From: CAVVFX01 sp963777595
GTDB lineage: Bacteria; Acidobacteriota; Terriglobia; Bryobacterales; Bryobacteraceae
Direction: 5' to 3'
Length of the DNA: 64,000 nt
Assembly (NCBI GenBank): GCA_963777595.1
Contig: CAVZRE010000023.1
Coordinates: 1 to 64,000, forward strand
The notes under the pieces are model-generated. The model worked only from the letters and a program-made list of their open reading frames with translations. It had not been told where the DNA came from and made no database searches. Shown one piece after another: positions 17,452-26,288 of this stretch. Numbering within the stretch: the first letter of the stretch is position 1; every line of letters begins with the position of its first letter. A program made the position numbers and the translations under genes.

Positions 17452-19287
17452 TCATTTTTTCGCGGCGCGCAGGCCTGCGATCAGGTTGGCGATTTCAGGG
17501 TCGGGATGCAGACGCTGGGCAGCTTCCAAATGGACGAGGGCATCAGCCTGCCTCCCCGGCAATGTCAGGAAGATGACACCGAGGTTGTGCTCGTTGCGGT
17601 AGTCGGGATTGAGCCGGACAGCCGCTTCGAAATGAGGGATCGCTTCGTTCGTCCGCCCTTGTTTCACGAGCAGCAATCCTAGGTTATTGTGGGCCATTTC
17701 CTGGTCGGGACGAAGGCGCAGGGCAGCTTGGTATTGGGCCATTGCCTCGGAATCGTGCCCGTGGAGATTCGAGAGCGCCAAGCCTAGATTGAAATGGACG
17801 TCGGCGAAATCCGGTCTGGCGCGCAAGGCGGCTTCGAAATGCGGGATGGCTTCGGCGTTACGTCCGCTATTCATGAGGATCGTACCGAGATTGTTATCCG
17901 CTTCAGGATAGTCCGGTTGGATGCGCAGGGCAGCTTCGAAATGCGTAATGGCATCGGACGCGCGACCTGGCACGGTCATCAGGTAGTGGCCAAGGTTGTA
18001 TTCCGCCACCCAATTGTCGTGAGTGACATTGATGGCCTGCTGGTAAAGCGTCCCACTGTTCTCCCAATAGGTGGTCTGCTGCCAGGCGAGCACCATCCAA
18101 GCTCCGCACGCGATGGCGCCTGCAGCGGCGATGGCGGACTTGCTCCGCGGCCATCTAGCGATGACGTCCGCCGCGCCCCAGGCCAGTATCAACGATAATC
18201 CGATCATCGGGATGTAGGTGTAACGGTCGGCGTGCGACTGCACTCCGACCTGAATCAGGCCGATGACCGGCACCAGCGTTCCCAAATACCAGAACCATCC
18301 GAACGCCAGGTAGGGGCGCGTTCGCCAAGTTATGATCGCCAATGCGGACATGCCCACAATCAGTGCGGCGCTGAAGACGACATCGATAGGCGCGATCGAT
18401 TTGGGGTACGGGTAGATAAGCGCTAGACCCGCGGGCCAAAACATCTGCCCGATGTATACGACATACGAAATCAAAGCATTGGCGATGCGCGTGCCGAGCG
18501 GGATTGCCTGTACCGCGCCGCCGGACTGTTGCACGAAATATGTGACGGCAGCGTCGATTGCAGAGAGCGCGAAGAAGGGAAGCTTCTCCCACAATATCCT
18601 TGGCCATCGAACGCGGCGAAGAGGCCAGAAGTCGAAGAGCAAGAGCGTGAAGGGGAGGGTGACCAGCATGGGCTTGGACATCAGGCCCAGAGCAAAGCAT
18701 CCCAAGACGGCCAGATAACGGCCTACCGTCCCACGTTCGGCGTAGAGCAAATAGCAATATAGCGCCGCAAACCAAAAGAACGCACTGAGAACGTCCTTGC
18801 GCTCCGAGACCCAGGCCACCGATCCTACGTGGAGAGGGTGCAGCGCAAACATCGCCGCGACGAAGGCGCAGGGCCATCGGGTACGGGTCGCACGCCGCAA
18901 CACCATAAACAGCAGCACTGCCGAGAGTGCATGAAGCGCGACATTGACAAGATGATGTGCGCCGCTATCGAGGTGGAAGAACTGCGCGGCGACGATGTGC
19001 GAGAGCATCGTTACGGGTATCCAGTTGTTGGAAACCACGGCGGTGAAGGCGTACTGAATACTGGCGAGCGTCAGACCTTCCTGGACATGCGGATTCTGGT
19101 AGACGTGCAGGTCGTCGTCGTAGGTGATGAAATCGAAATGAGCGACCCGAGAATAAACGATCAGAATGGCGACAAACAGCCCAAGTCCGATCGCCAGATC
19201 AGGGAGCGATGGCCGCCAAGTCGCGGAGGTAAGTCGATTGTCGGTGGGTTGGGGCTGAACCCGGGAACGCTTGCCGCGGCCAGACAC
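17452..19287 (-). CDS. Membrane protein with C-terminal TPR repeats (TMTC-like)
   Basis: This 611-aa protein has an N-terminal part (about residues 35-400) with 10 or more membrane segments and a C-terminal part of about six TPR units (405-600). The first loop has DDDLHVYQNPHVQ, the acidic pair used by GT-C glycosyltransferases of the ArnT/PMT kind. HPLHVGSVAWVSERKDVLS near 148 is a signature of the TMTC-like family. The TPRs show repeats such as AIPHFEAALRARPDFADVHF and NNLGLLLVKQGRTNEAIPHF. The GTG at 19287 was used as start. By family analogy it may transfer a lipid-linked sugar to proteins, but the substrate is not known. Confidence 0.85.
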   Translation of the reverse strand: MSGRGKRSRVQPQPTDNRLTSATWRPSLPDLAIGLGLFVAILIVYSRVAHFDFITYDDDLHVYQNPHVQEGLTLASIQYAFTAVVSNNWIPVTMLSHIVAAQFFHLDSGAHHLVNVALHALSAVLLFMVLRRATRTRWPCAFVAAMFALHPLHVGSVAWVSERKDVLSAFFWFAALYCYLLYAERGTVGRYLAVLGCFALGLMSKPMLVTLPFTLLLFDFWPLRRVRWPRILWEKLPFFALSAIDAAVTYFVQQSGGAVQAIPLGTRIANALISYVVYIGQMFWPAGLALIYPYPKSIAPIDVVFSAALIVGMSALAIITWRTRPYLAFGWFWYLGTLVPVIGLIQVGVQSHADRYTYIPMIGLSLILAWGAADVIARWPRSKSAIAAAGAIACGAWMVLAWQQTTYWENSGTLYQQAINVTHDNWVAEYNLGHYLMTVPGRASDAITHFEAALRIQPDYPEADNNLGTILMNSGRNAEAIPHFEAALRARPDFADVHFNLGLALSNLHGHDSEAMAQYQAALRLRPDQEMAHNNLGLLLVKQGRTNEAIPHFEAAVRLNPDYRNEHNLGVIFLTLPGRQADALVHLEAAQRLHPDPEIANLIAGLRAAKK

Positions 19288-19459
19288 TTCCCCTAGTTTA
19301 TTACGGGGTTCGTTGCTGGGATGGCCGGCGTTATCTCCTTAGCCGGAGTGAGGGGCAGCGGGGCAGATCGGGAATGGGCGCGGCGGCCGACGGCCTACAC
19401 CACACTGTTGACGGAAGGGCTGAAGGCTAAAAGAGTTCTCCCACAATGTATAATTGCTG

Positions 19460-21016
19460 ATGGTCAGGAAGCAAAACCCCCCGGTTCGAAAAACAACAAG
19501 AGTCCAAATCAATACGACGCCGCGGAAACGCAGCGACCGAGGACTGGTAGTGGTTTTCTGCCTGATGGCTGCACTCCGTGTATTGTTGTATTCCGCCGCT
19601 TTCCCCTTCTTTACCAACGTTGATGAACCGCATCATTTCGATCTCGTGGTGAGGTATTCGCGCGGGGACATTCCGCGAAAAATCGGGCCCATTTCGATGG
19701 AAGCACGGCGCTACATGGCGCTTTATGGAAGTCCGGAGTATTTTCAAGGTCCGCAGCAATACGCCAATCACAAATATCCAGCTCCGTTGTGGACCAAGCC
19801 GGACGAGGCCAAGGCTGCGCTGGCAACGTTGGCGTCCGACTATGCGATACCCAATACAGAGTCTTCCCAGGCGCCACTTTACTATGCGATTGCAGGTGTA
19901 TGGTTGATGGGCGAACGGTTGTGCGGCTTGACGGGCGGTTCGCTCCTCTATGGGATTCGCTTCATGAATGTGTTTGTCGCCGCAGGTCTGGTGTGGCTGG
20001 GCTATGCCGCCGCGAAACAGACGTTCCCGGATGAACCGTTCCTGCGTCTCGGCGTGCCGGCTCTGCTGGCAATTTTTCCGCAGGACGCATTCTATTCGAT
20101 TCAGAACGATGTCCTGTCGCCGGTCTGTTTCGGGCTGGCGTTCATCGCGCTGGTGAAATGGCTGCGATCGGATCGACCGAGCGTGCGGTTGGGGGTGTTG
20201 ACGGGCCTGGCTTTGGCTGCAGTCGGTCTGGTGAAGATCAGCAACTTGCCGTTACTCCTGGTGGGGATAATAACGGTCGCGGCAGGAGCATGGCGGCAGG
20301 CCAGAGCGGGCACGTTACGTTCCTCCTGGCGGTCGCTCGCGCTATTAATATTGTGCGCGGCATTGCCGATGGCGTGTTGGTTCGCCTGGAATCTACAAAA
20401 TTTTGGCGACCTGACGGGATCGGCGACAAAAATCCAAAGATTGGGATGGACGTATAAGCCGGTCAGCGAGTGGTGGCATCATCCGATCCTGACACCTGGC
20501 GGATTTTTCTATTTCTGGTCACAGCTGATGGCGCGATTCTGGCGCGGCGAGTTCGTGTGGGGTCTGGAGCCGTTGGCTTCGCCCGCGGTGGATGCATTCT
20601 ACTGGGTGTCTTCATTGGTGTTGAGCGTCATGGCGGCGATCAGCCTATTTCCGCGCGCCACGCCCGTGAACACGTTCGTTAATCAGGAACAGCGGCAAGT
20701 CGTCATTCTGGCTCTTTGCAGCTTCTTTGGCTGCGTCGTTTACCTGGCTTTGCTATCCATGGTGTTCGACTTTGGAGAGTGTGCGTATCCTTCCCGGGCT
20801 CTTCCGTATTTCACGTCCGGGAGGCTGCTGCTCGGCGCGTTGATTCCCTTTTTGATAATTTACCTGCAGGGGATGAACTGGGCGCTACAGCGTTTGAAAT
20901 TCGGCTGGTTGCGGTGGTGGCTGCTGGCGGCAATGGGGATAATGATCGCGGGCTCGCAGATCGATATCGACCAGGTTGCTTTTTCGAGCGCCTACAACTG
21001 GTTTCATCTGGCGTGA
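19460..21016 (+). CDS. DUF2142-like polytopic membrane protein
   Basis: This 518-aa protein starts at ATG 19460; the frame extends 2 codons upstream to a TTG. There are about 10 predicted membrane segments from residue 30 onward. NVDEPHHFDLVV near residue 50 is the acidic first-loop motif that places it with glycosyltransferase-like proteins, and the layout fits DUF2142. KPVSEWWHHPILTPGGFF near 340 lies in a large loop. No ribosome-binding site precedes the ATG, and a TATAAT at 19449-19454 sits 5 bases before it, which could mean a leaderless transcript. Function is unknown; envelope glycan work is an inference. The 3' end overlaps the GNAT remnant by 13 bases. Confidence 0.75.
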   Translation: MVRKQNPPVRKTTRVQINTTPRKRSDRGLVVVFCLMAALRVLLYSAAFPFFTNVDEPHHFDLVVRYSRGDIPRKIGPISMEARRYMALYGSPEYFQGPQQYANHKYPAPLWTKPDEAKAALATLASDYAIPNTESSQAPLYYAIAGVWLMGERLCGLTGGSLLYGIRFMNVFVAAGLVWLGYAAAKQTFPDEPFLRLGVPALLAIFPQDAFYSIQNDVLSPVCFGLAFIALVKWLRSDRPSVRLGVLTGLALAAVGLVKISNLPLLLVGIITVAAGAWRQARAGTLRSSWRSLALLILCAALPMACWFAWNLQNFGDLTGSATKIQRLGWTYKPVSEWWHHPILTPGGFFYFWSQLMARFWRGEFVWGLEPLASPAVDAFYWVSSLVLSVMAAISLFPRATPVNTFVNQEQRQVVILALCSFFGCVVYLALLSMVFDFGECAYPSRALPYFTSGRLLLGALIPFLIIYLQGMNWALQRLKFGWLRWWLLAAMGIMIAGSQIDIDQVAFSSAYNWFHLA

Positions 21017-21345
21017 CCCGAGATGGTTTTGGACATGCGGATGACCGGTAGAGAGGCTCCGTTTGCCAGCGGCACTTCGATGCGCTCGATTGGCTCATAG
21101 CCTTTGGAGCGATAAAGGGGCTCTCCAGTGAGCGTCGCGCCTAATTCGAAGCTTGCGAAGCCCGCCGCGAGGGCCGCGGTTTCACAGGCATCGAGAATGC
21201 GGGTGCCGATGCCACGGCGAGCCCAATCCGGGTGTACGAAGAACGCGCGAATCCTGGCGTGGTCGGAACGCGGGTCCAGGAGACTGTCTTCGCGGGCGGG
21301 TCCTTGATCGCTGCCGAAGAGAGTCGCGTAGCGACGACGAGGCAG
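21004..21345 (-). pseudogene. GNAT acetyltransferase remnant (C-terminal part only)
   Basis: On the minus strand this stretch encodes only the C-terminal part (about 110 aa) of a GNAT N-acetyltransferase. Readable pieces are RYATLFGSDQ, LLDPRSDHARIRAFFVHPDW, the acetyl-CoA motif ARRGIGTRILDACETAALAA, and YRSKGYEPIERIEVPLANGA. The stop is TGA at 21004-21006. The family's N-terminal half is missing: directly upstream in the same frame comes unrelated beta-helix sequence. The boundary lies near 21330-21345, so this is a truncated gene joined by a deletion. Confidence 0.72.
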
Positions 21346-21707
21346 GCGCGGGCGGGCGACGAGCCAGAGGTTCCTTGCCTTATCCGTCAGCTTCCATCCG
21401 CTGATGCGGAAACCCCTCCGCTGACGATCGCCATGCCGGTTGCGCGATAGACAACGTTATGGCCTCCCATTCCCGAATCACGCGCGTCGAGCGTCAGCGG
21501 GTGCTCCAGCCGGTAGACTCCGGGCTGAAGTTGGACGGTCAGGTCGGCGGTCATGGCTTGATTCCGGCTACGAACCAAATCTCGGGCATGCTCCAGCGTC
21601 TGGATAGGGGAATTTTGAGCACCGCTGTTGCGGTCATCGCCGGAAGGCGAAACATAGATCTGAGCGAAGGCGCTGGAAGCGAGGAGGAGAATGACGCACG
21701 TAAGCAT
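21346..21707 (-). pseudogene. N-terminal remnant of a right-handed beta-helix protein
   Basis: A secretion signal (MLTCVILLLASSAFAQ) is followed by YVSPSGDDRNSGAQNSPIQT and VQLQPGVYRLEHPLTLDARD, the usual N-terminus of right-handed parallel beta-helix proteins related to pectate lyases. The frame opened at 21707 stops at 21387. The correct continuation FRISGWKLTDKARNLW lies in another frame, so there is a frameshift near 21408-21415. After WLVARP the sequence turns into the C-terminal part of a GNAT. Only about 110 of an expected several hundred residues remain, so this is a broken gene. Confidence 0.72.
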
Positions 21708-21811
21708 ATGGGCCGACTTTAGCGGTAAACGAAGTTTAACTCACCGGTGGAATCGGGGTATGCAGCCTGTGTTGAGACACATGCCGACGACGATCATCTC
21801 GCACGTCGACG

Positions 21812-22198
21812 TCATAAACCTCTTTGTTCGACCCATTGAGCGCGCCATGCCGGAGCCTCAAAGGGGTCGGCAAAATACTGTGTTTCGTGGACTACCTTGC
21901 CGTCCTTGAATTCCATAATGCTGACCGTGTAGCTGGGCCGTCCCAGGTACACGATCGAATATTCAGTGATCCATAAGTCGCCGGATCCGAGGACCCTCCT
22001 GATCTGGAAACCCGAGGGCTTGCCGGGATGGTGGCTACGCAGAGCTTGCAAATTACGTCTACCCAGGATCCGCTCACCGGACTGAGGGTAGTCGCAGACG
22101 GCGTCGTCGGCATAGATTTCGTGTTCCGCATTCTGATCGCCGGACGCGGAAGCGGCCCAGTGTTGGTTCAACGCGGCGCGAATCTCTCGCTCGTCCAT
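21812..22198 (-). CDS. SnoaL/NTF2-like protein
   Basis: This 128-aa protein has the alpha+beta barrel pattern of the NTF2/SnoaL superfamily: an N-terminal helix (EREIRAALNQHWAASASGDQ) followed by IYADDAVCDYPQSGERILGR and strands LWITEYSIVYLGR and YTVSIMEFKDGKVVHETQYF. The C-terminal FADPFEAPAWRAQWV is typical of the ketosteroid-isomerase-like type. The start is ATG 22198, 5 bases after GAGGTGA. No specific substrate can be read. It stands alone. Confidence 0.8.
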   Translation of the reverse strand: MDEREIRAALNQHWAASASGDQNAEHEIYADDAVCDYPQSGERILGRRNLQALRSHHPGKPSGFQIRRVLGSGDLWITEYSIVYLGRPSYTVSIMEFKDGKVVHETQYFADPFEAPAWRAQWVEQRGL

Positions 22199-22519
22199 GA
22201 GTCACCTCGCTCCATGATACGCCGCGAAACCCGCGGTGATGAGACGGGTCTTCACGTCGAAAATAAAGCCCTGACGGGCGAGGCGTGGCCGGTTGAAGCG
22301 TAGGGCTTTGCGTTCAGTCTATCCTCAGTGAATGTGGTGAAGCCGCAGCGCCCCGCCAGTTCGGACATGTTGAGATTGGCTTAGGGCAGACCCAGAAACT
22401 TGCCTGGTAGTTTCCGCGAGTCAGGCGGGATGCCGTATGAACGCCAGGCAGTGGAGGAGTGCGTCTGTCCGCACGTTACGCAGTTTGCTCTGCGCTATGA
22501 GTTTTGAGACTCTGGATCG
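22199..22519. other. Non-coding stretch, nothing recognised
   Basis: This 321-base stretch separates two divergently transcribed genes, so it should hold both promoters. No repeat, hairpin with T run or conserved riboswitch pattern was seen. A possible extra upstream start of the GNAT gene lies in its last part. Confidence 0.4.
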
Positions 22520-23029
22520 ATGGGCAGCCAGAGTGGGTGCGACTCCCCCGACAGGAAAGTTAGAGACAACCCGACGACCCTTCGCCGCGCCACTGTGGAG
22601 GAAGCCGAAATTATTGGATTGCATCGCAGGGCGATGTTTGTCGACATGGGCTACCCGAGCAACGCGGAACTGGACGCGATGACCTCCGCGTTCCTCGGTT
22701 GGCTGCGTAGGAGGATGGACAGCGGTGAGTACCTCGCTTGGTTCGCCGTTACGCCGGATCAATCGGTGGTGGCCGGACTTGGATTGTGGTTGATGGATTG
22801 GCCGCCGCACATGATTGGGCCCAAGGCGCCACGCGCCAACATTTTGAACGTGTATACGCAGCCCGATTACCGACGGCGCGGCCTGGCACGACAACTCGTG
22901 GAAACGGCTCTCGCCTGGTGCAGAGAAAACAGAATTGGGTGTGTCATTCTGCATGCCAGCAGCGCAGGCACGGCTCTTTATACATCGCTTGGATTTGAGG
23001 CGACGAATGAGATGAGACTCATAATTTAG
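22520..23029 (+). CDS. GNAT family N-acetyltransferase
   Basis: This 169-aa protein has the GNAT fold: LRRATVEEAEIIGLHRRAMF near residue 21 as the first strand and helix, a central sheet with WFAVTPDQSVVAGLGLW near 73, and the acetyl-CoA motif YTQPDYRRRGLARQLVETA around residues 112-130, with the R-R-x-G-L/x-A pattern. The end is TALYTSLGFEATNEM. The start is uncertain because the first 17 residues look unlike the family and no strong ribosome-binding site is present. The target molecule is unknown. Confidence 0.8.
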   Translation: MGSQSGCDSPDRKVRDNPTTLRRATVEEAEIIGLHRRAMFVDMGYPSNAELDAMTSAFLGWLRRRMDSGEYLAWFAVTPDQSVVAGLGLWLMDWPPHMIGPKAPRANILNVYTQPDYRRRGLARQLVETALAWCRENRIGCVILHASSAGTALYTSLGFEATNEMRLII

Positions 23030-23098
23030 AACGGCCGGCAGCCTGCAAGGTTGCCCGATGCACGGCACCCGACGGGCAGACAATCCCAGAAGGATGCC

Positions 23099-24466
23099 TT
23101 AAGCGCTTCCAAAAAACGCTAAATCCAGGTCGCGCGTGACGCTGTCGGACATCGGGCGCAACGAGCCAACGGTGCGGCAGTTGATTATGGCTTCGGCCGT
23201 CGATTCGAGCACCTCCAGCCGATCAAAAGCCTCCAGCACATCGTTGCCGGTGACCAGTACTCCGTCATTCTCCAAGATGAGCGCCGGCTGTTTGGCGGAG
23301 AGTAACTGCGCCAACTCTTTGCCGTCCTCGAACTGCATGCCGAAGGGGGCGCGTCCGACGTGACGAACCACTACGTAGCTTTCCGGAATCGTGCGCGTGT
23401 CGAGCGGTGTGCCGGTCACGCTGAAGGCCGTCGCATTCACCGGATAGGCATTGATGATTGCGCCGACGCCCGGATGTTGTTGGTAGATCGCGTCATGGAT
23501 TCCAGCGGCTTTGCTGGGATATTTCCCCGACTCCGAGCGGCCATCCCGCACCAAAACGAGTTCTCCGGGTTCGATATCGGCGCGGTCCACTTCAGACTGC
23601 GTAATTAGAAACGAGTCCGACGAGACGCGCGCCGAAAACGTTCCTTGCGTGCTGATGAACAGCCTCTGGCGGTAAGCCCGGCGGACGAAATCGCAAAGCT
23701 TGCGTCGCAATTCCTTTTCGCGGCTGGTTGGGTCGTCGGCTGTGAACTCCTCCAAATGGAGGACGCGACGCTGCTCCAGATGAACTTGTTCGTCCGTTAA
23801 GTAGCGAACCTCGCTGCCCAGTAACCTGGCCTTGATCAGAGTCTTGGCAGTAAACTCCAGAGTTTCAAAGCGCCGGAATGCCTCCTGGAAAGTGGAGCCG
23901 GCCGTGACCACGCCGTGGTTCTCCATAATGACGCATTCAAAGCCCTTTTCAAACGTTTCGGCAACGACTTTGCCGAGGGCCATGCTGCCGGGCAGGGCAT
24001 AAGGTACGAAGCCGACGTCACCGCAGACGCGCCTCGCCTGGTGGAAAACGCGGGTGTTAGGCACCTGATGCACCAAACTGAAGGCCACCAGCGCGACCGG
24101 ATGCGCGTGAACCACACCTCCAAGCCCGGGCCGGCGACGGCGGATCTCCTGATGGATCGGCAGTTCAGAAGAGGGCTTGCGAAGGCCTTCCACCTCGCCG
24201 TTGGCGCGCACGCAGACGATGTCTTCGCGGCCCAAGGCGCCTTTGTCGACGCGGGCCGGGGTAATCCAGACATCGCCGTCCGTCTCCATAATGGACAGGT
24301 TGCCTCCCGAAGTGGTAGTCATCCGATAGTGGTAAATCCGCTGCATGGCATGGAGAATTTCGTCCCGAGGATGCAGGTATCGATGGTTGGACGTAGCGCA
24401 TGAGTACATGAGAAACCCGTCCCACTCAGCATACGCCGGATCGGCTTGCGCTGGAAACTGAATCAT
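23099..24466 (-). CDS. Double class II aldolase/adducin protein
   Basis: This 455-aa protein has two class II aldolase/adducin domains (about residues 30-230 and 245-445). These zinc enzymes act on sugar phosphates such as fuculose- or ribulose-phosphate. The first domain keeps the expected pattern: SGGNLSIMETDGDVWITP, the metal-binding HxH in VVHAHPVALVAFSL near 117, and MENHGVVTAG near 180. The second has matching positions changed: IINAYPVNATAFSV instead of HAHP, and LENDGVLVTGND where the first has ENHG. So the second domain has lost the metal ligands and is probably structural or regulatory. An ATG at 24409 is an alternative start; 24466 gives the longest protein. Confidence 0.85.
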   Translation of the reverse strand: MIQFPAQADPAYAEWDGFLMYSCATSNHRYLHPRDEILHAMQRIYHYRMTTTSGGNLSIMETDGDVWITPARVDKGALGREDIVCVRANGEVEGLRKPSSELPIHQEIRRRRPGLGGVVHAHPVALVAFSLVHQVPNTRVFHQARRVCGDVGFVPYALPGSMALGKVVAETFEKGFECVIMENHGVVTAGSTFQEAFRRFETLEFTAKTLIKARLLGSEVRYLTDEQVHLEQRRVLHLEEFTADDPTSREKELRRKLCDFVRRAYRQRLFISTQGTFSARVSSDSFLITQSEVDRADIEPGELVLVRDGRSESGKYPSKAAGIHDAIYQQHPGVGAIINAYPVNATAFSVTGTPLDTRTIPESYVVVRHVGRAPFGMQFEDGKELAQLLSAKQPALILENDGVLVTGNDVLEAFDRLEVLESTAEAIINCRTVGSLRPMSDSVTRDLDLAFFGSA

Positions 24467-24666
24467 CGAGAAGCAATTGGTTCATTCCTGGGGGCACATT
24501 GCTGACCCTGTTCTACGCCCCAGTTCGCAAACATCTCCGGACGCGGTTCGATCGCGATCATCTTTACGACTCAGGGACTTCACGACGGTGAGCGCCCAGA
24601 AATTTGCATAATAGGAACGACCGCAACTGCCGAGCCGGACCCGAGCCGTGAAGGAGCGTCTCAACC

Positions 24667-25626
24667 GTGATGACCGTGAATCCGCAGCTTGAGAGTTTGT
24701 CCCGATACAACAACTTCACCAGAAAAGAATGGAGCCACTTGCGTGGCGACACCCCGCTCACTCTAGCGGAATCGGATCTTGCCGCGCTGCGCGGTGTCAA
24801 TGAAAATGTCTCGCTGGACGAGGTTGTCCACGCTTATTTGCCGTTGGCGCGATTGTTGATCCTGTACTTCCGGGCAAGTCAAAATCTGTTTAATGCCACC
24901 GCCGAGTTTCTGGGGACGACTACCGCGAAGGTCCCTTACATAATTGGATTGGCCGGCAGTGTCGCGGTTGGAAAGAGCACAACCGCCCGCATTCTACGGG
25001 AATTGCTGGCGCGAATGCCCTCCAGCCCGAAAGTCGACCTGATCAGTACGGATGGGTTCCTGTTTCCCACCCGCGTCCTCAGAGAAAAAGGACTAATGGA
25101 TCGAAAGGGCTTTCCGGAAAGTTTTGATATTCATGCGCTGGTGCGTTTCCTTCACGACGTGAAGTCGGGAAGTCACGATGTCCGCGTGCCCGTCTACTCG
25201 CATATTTCTTACGACATTGTTCCAGACCGGTTTATCGAAGTGGACCAGCCGGACATCGTGATCATCGAAGGCCTGAACATCCTGCAGTCCGGCAGCACCA
25301 GTCCAAATCCACATGCCCGCATCTTTGTTTCGGACTTCTTCGATTTTTCCGTTTACGTGGACGCGGAGGAAGAAGTAATTTACCAGTGGTATGAGAACCG
25401 ACTACTCACATTCCGCGAGTCGGCTTTCCAAGACCCTTCTTCCTACTTTCATTATTTCGCAAGTTTGTCCGTCGACGAAGTCCGTGAGACGGCGATGCGG
25501 GTTTGGCGAACGGTAAACGGCAAGAATCTGGTGGAAAACATTCTGCCGACCCGCGAACGCGCCGACCTGATTTTGTACAAAGGTCCCGACCATTCAGTGC
25601 AGTCGGTAAAGCTCAGAAAACTTTAG
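24667..25626 (+). CDS. coaA: Type I pantothenate kinase
   Basis: This 319-aa protein phosphorylates pantothenate, the first step of coenzyme A synthesis. It has the P-loop GLAGSVAVGKSTTARIL near residue 98, KVDLISTDGFLFP near 120, RKGFPESFD near 142, and VPVYSHISYDIVPD near 175, all typical of the bacterial CoaA type. IVIIEGLNIL near 200 is the Walker B-like strand. The frame begins GTG ATG at 24667/24670; AAGGAG at 24651 supports either. It ends 2 bases before the convergent HdeD-like gene. Type I enzymes are feedback-inhibited by CoA. Confidence 0.95.
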   Translation: MMTVNPQLESLSRYNNFTRKEWSHLRGDTPLTLAESDLAALRGVNENVSLDEVVHAYLPLARLLILYFRASQNLFNATAEFLGTTTAKVPYIIGLAGSVAVGKSTTARILRELLARMPSSPKVDLISTDGFLFPTRVLREKGLMDRKGFPESFDIHALVRFLHDVKSGSHDVRVPVYSHISYDIVPDRFIEVDQPDIVIIEGLNILQSGSTSPNPHARIFVSDFFDFSVYVDAEEEVIYQWYENRLLTFRESAFQDPSSYFHYFASLSVDEVRETAMRVWRTVNGKNLVENILPTRERADLILYKGPDHSVQSVKLRKL

Positions 25627-25628
25627 AC

Positions 25629-26204
25629 TTAATGTACGGGTACCGTAACGGATGGACCTATATGGTGGCCATGTGCCCAATTTCGGAGCCGGAAACCCAA
25701 CGCGACCATCAGCACCCCGAAGACTAAGGCGTAAGCTCCAACCCAGATAGCGATCACAAGCGCTCCCGCGAGCGGCGCGAACATAATGAGACCGCCGAAG
25801 ACGACGGAAGCGACGCCGGTGAGCGCCAGCAGCCACTCGCCTGCCACGTGCCTGCGAAGTTTCACGGCGGCGACGATCTCGAAAATTCCGGTGACGATCG
25901 CCCACGCGCCGATAATGAAGACCAAAGAAATGGCTGTGATCGCCGGCCAGACAAAGGTCAGTACCCCAGCTACAATTCCGGCGATGCCTTCAATCAACAA
26001 AGCCCCCCAGCGTTCGTGTGATTTTAACGCCCGTGCTGCTCCGATGATGGCGACGACACCGTCAACCAGTGCGTAGGCGCCAAACAAAAGCACCAGGCTG
26101 GCTAGTGTAATCCCAGGCCAAATGAAAGCGATGATCCCAATGGTGATTCCCAGGACTCCCCGGAGCACCAGCGCCCACCAATTCTTCGCAATGACTTCTC
26201 GCAT
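25629..26204 (-). CDS. HdeD family membrane protein (DUF308)
   Basis: This 191-aa protein has six membrane helices arranged as three similar pairs, seen in WWALVLRGVLGITIGIIAFI, GALLIEGIAGIVAGVLTFVW and LLALTGVASVVFGGLIMF. The pattern W-P-x-I-T is repeated (FIWPGITLASL and FVWPAITAISLV). This matches the HdeD/DUF308 family of small inner-membrane proteins, of which E. coli HdeD is linked to acid resistance. The start was moved to ATG 26204, with AAGGAGA 6 bases upstream, rather than the frame's first ATG at 26222. Its role in this organism is not known. Confidence 0.88.
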   Translation of the reverse strand: MREVIAKNWWALVLRGVLGITIGIIAFIWPGITLASLVLLFGAYALVDGVVAIIGAARALKSHERWGALLIEGIAGIVAGVLTFVWPAITAISLVFIIGAWAIVTGIFEIVAAVKLRRHVAGEWLLALTGVASVVFGGLIMFAPLAGALVIAIWVGAYALVFGVLMVALGFRLRNWAHGHHIGPSVTVPVH

Positions 26205-26288
26205 GTTCGATCTCCTTACCAATAAAGATCGCCGGCTCGACTAGCACAGCTCACCGGCATCTCCAGCAGGTTCACTGCCACAATCGTC

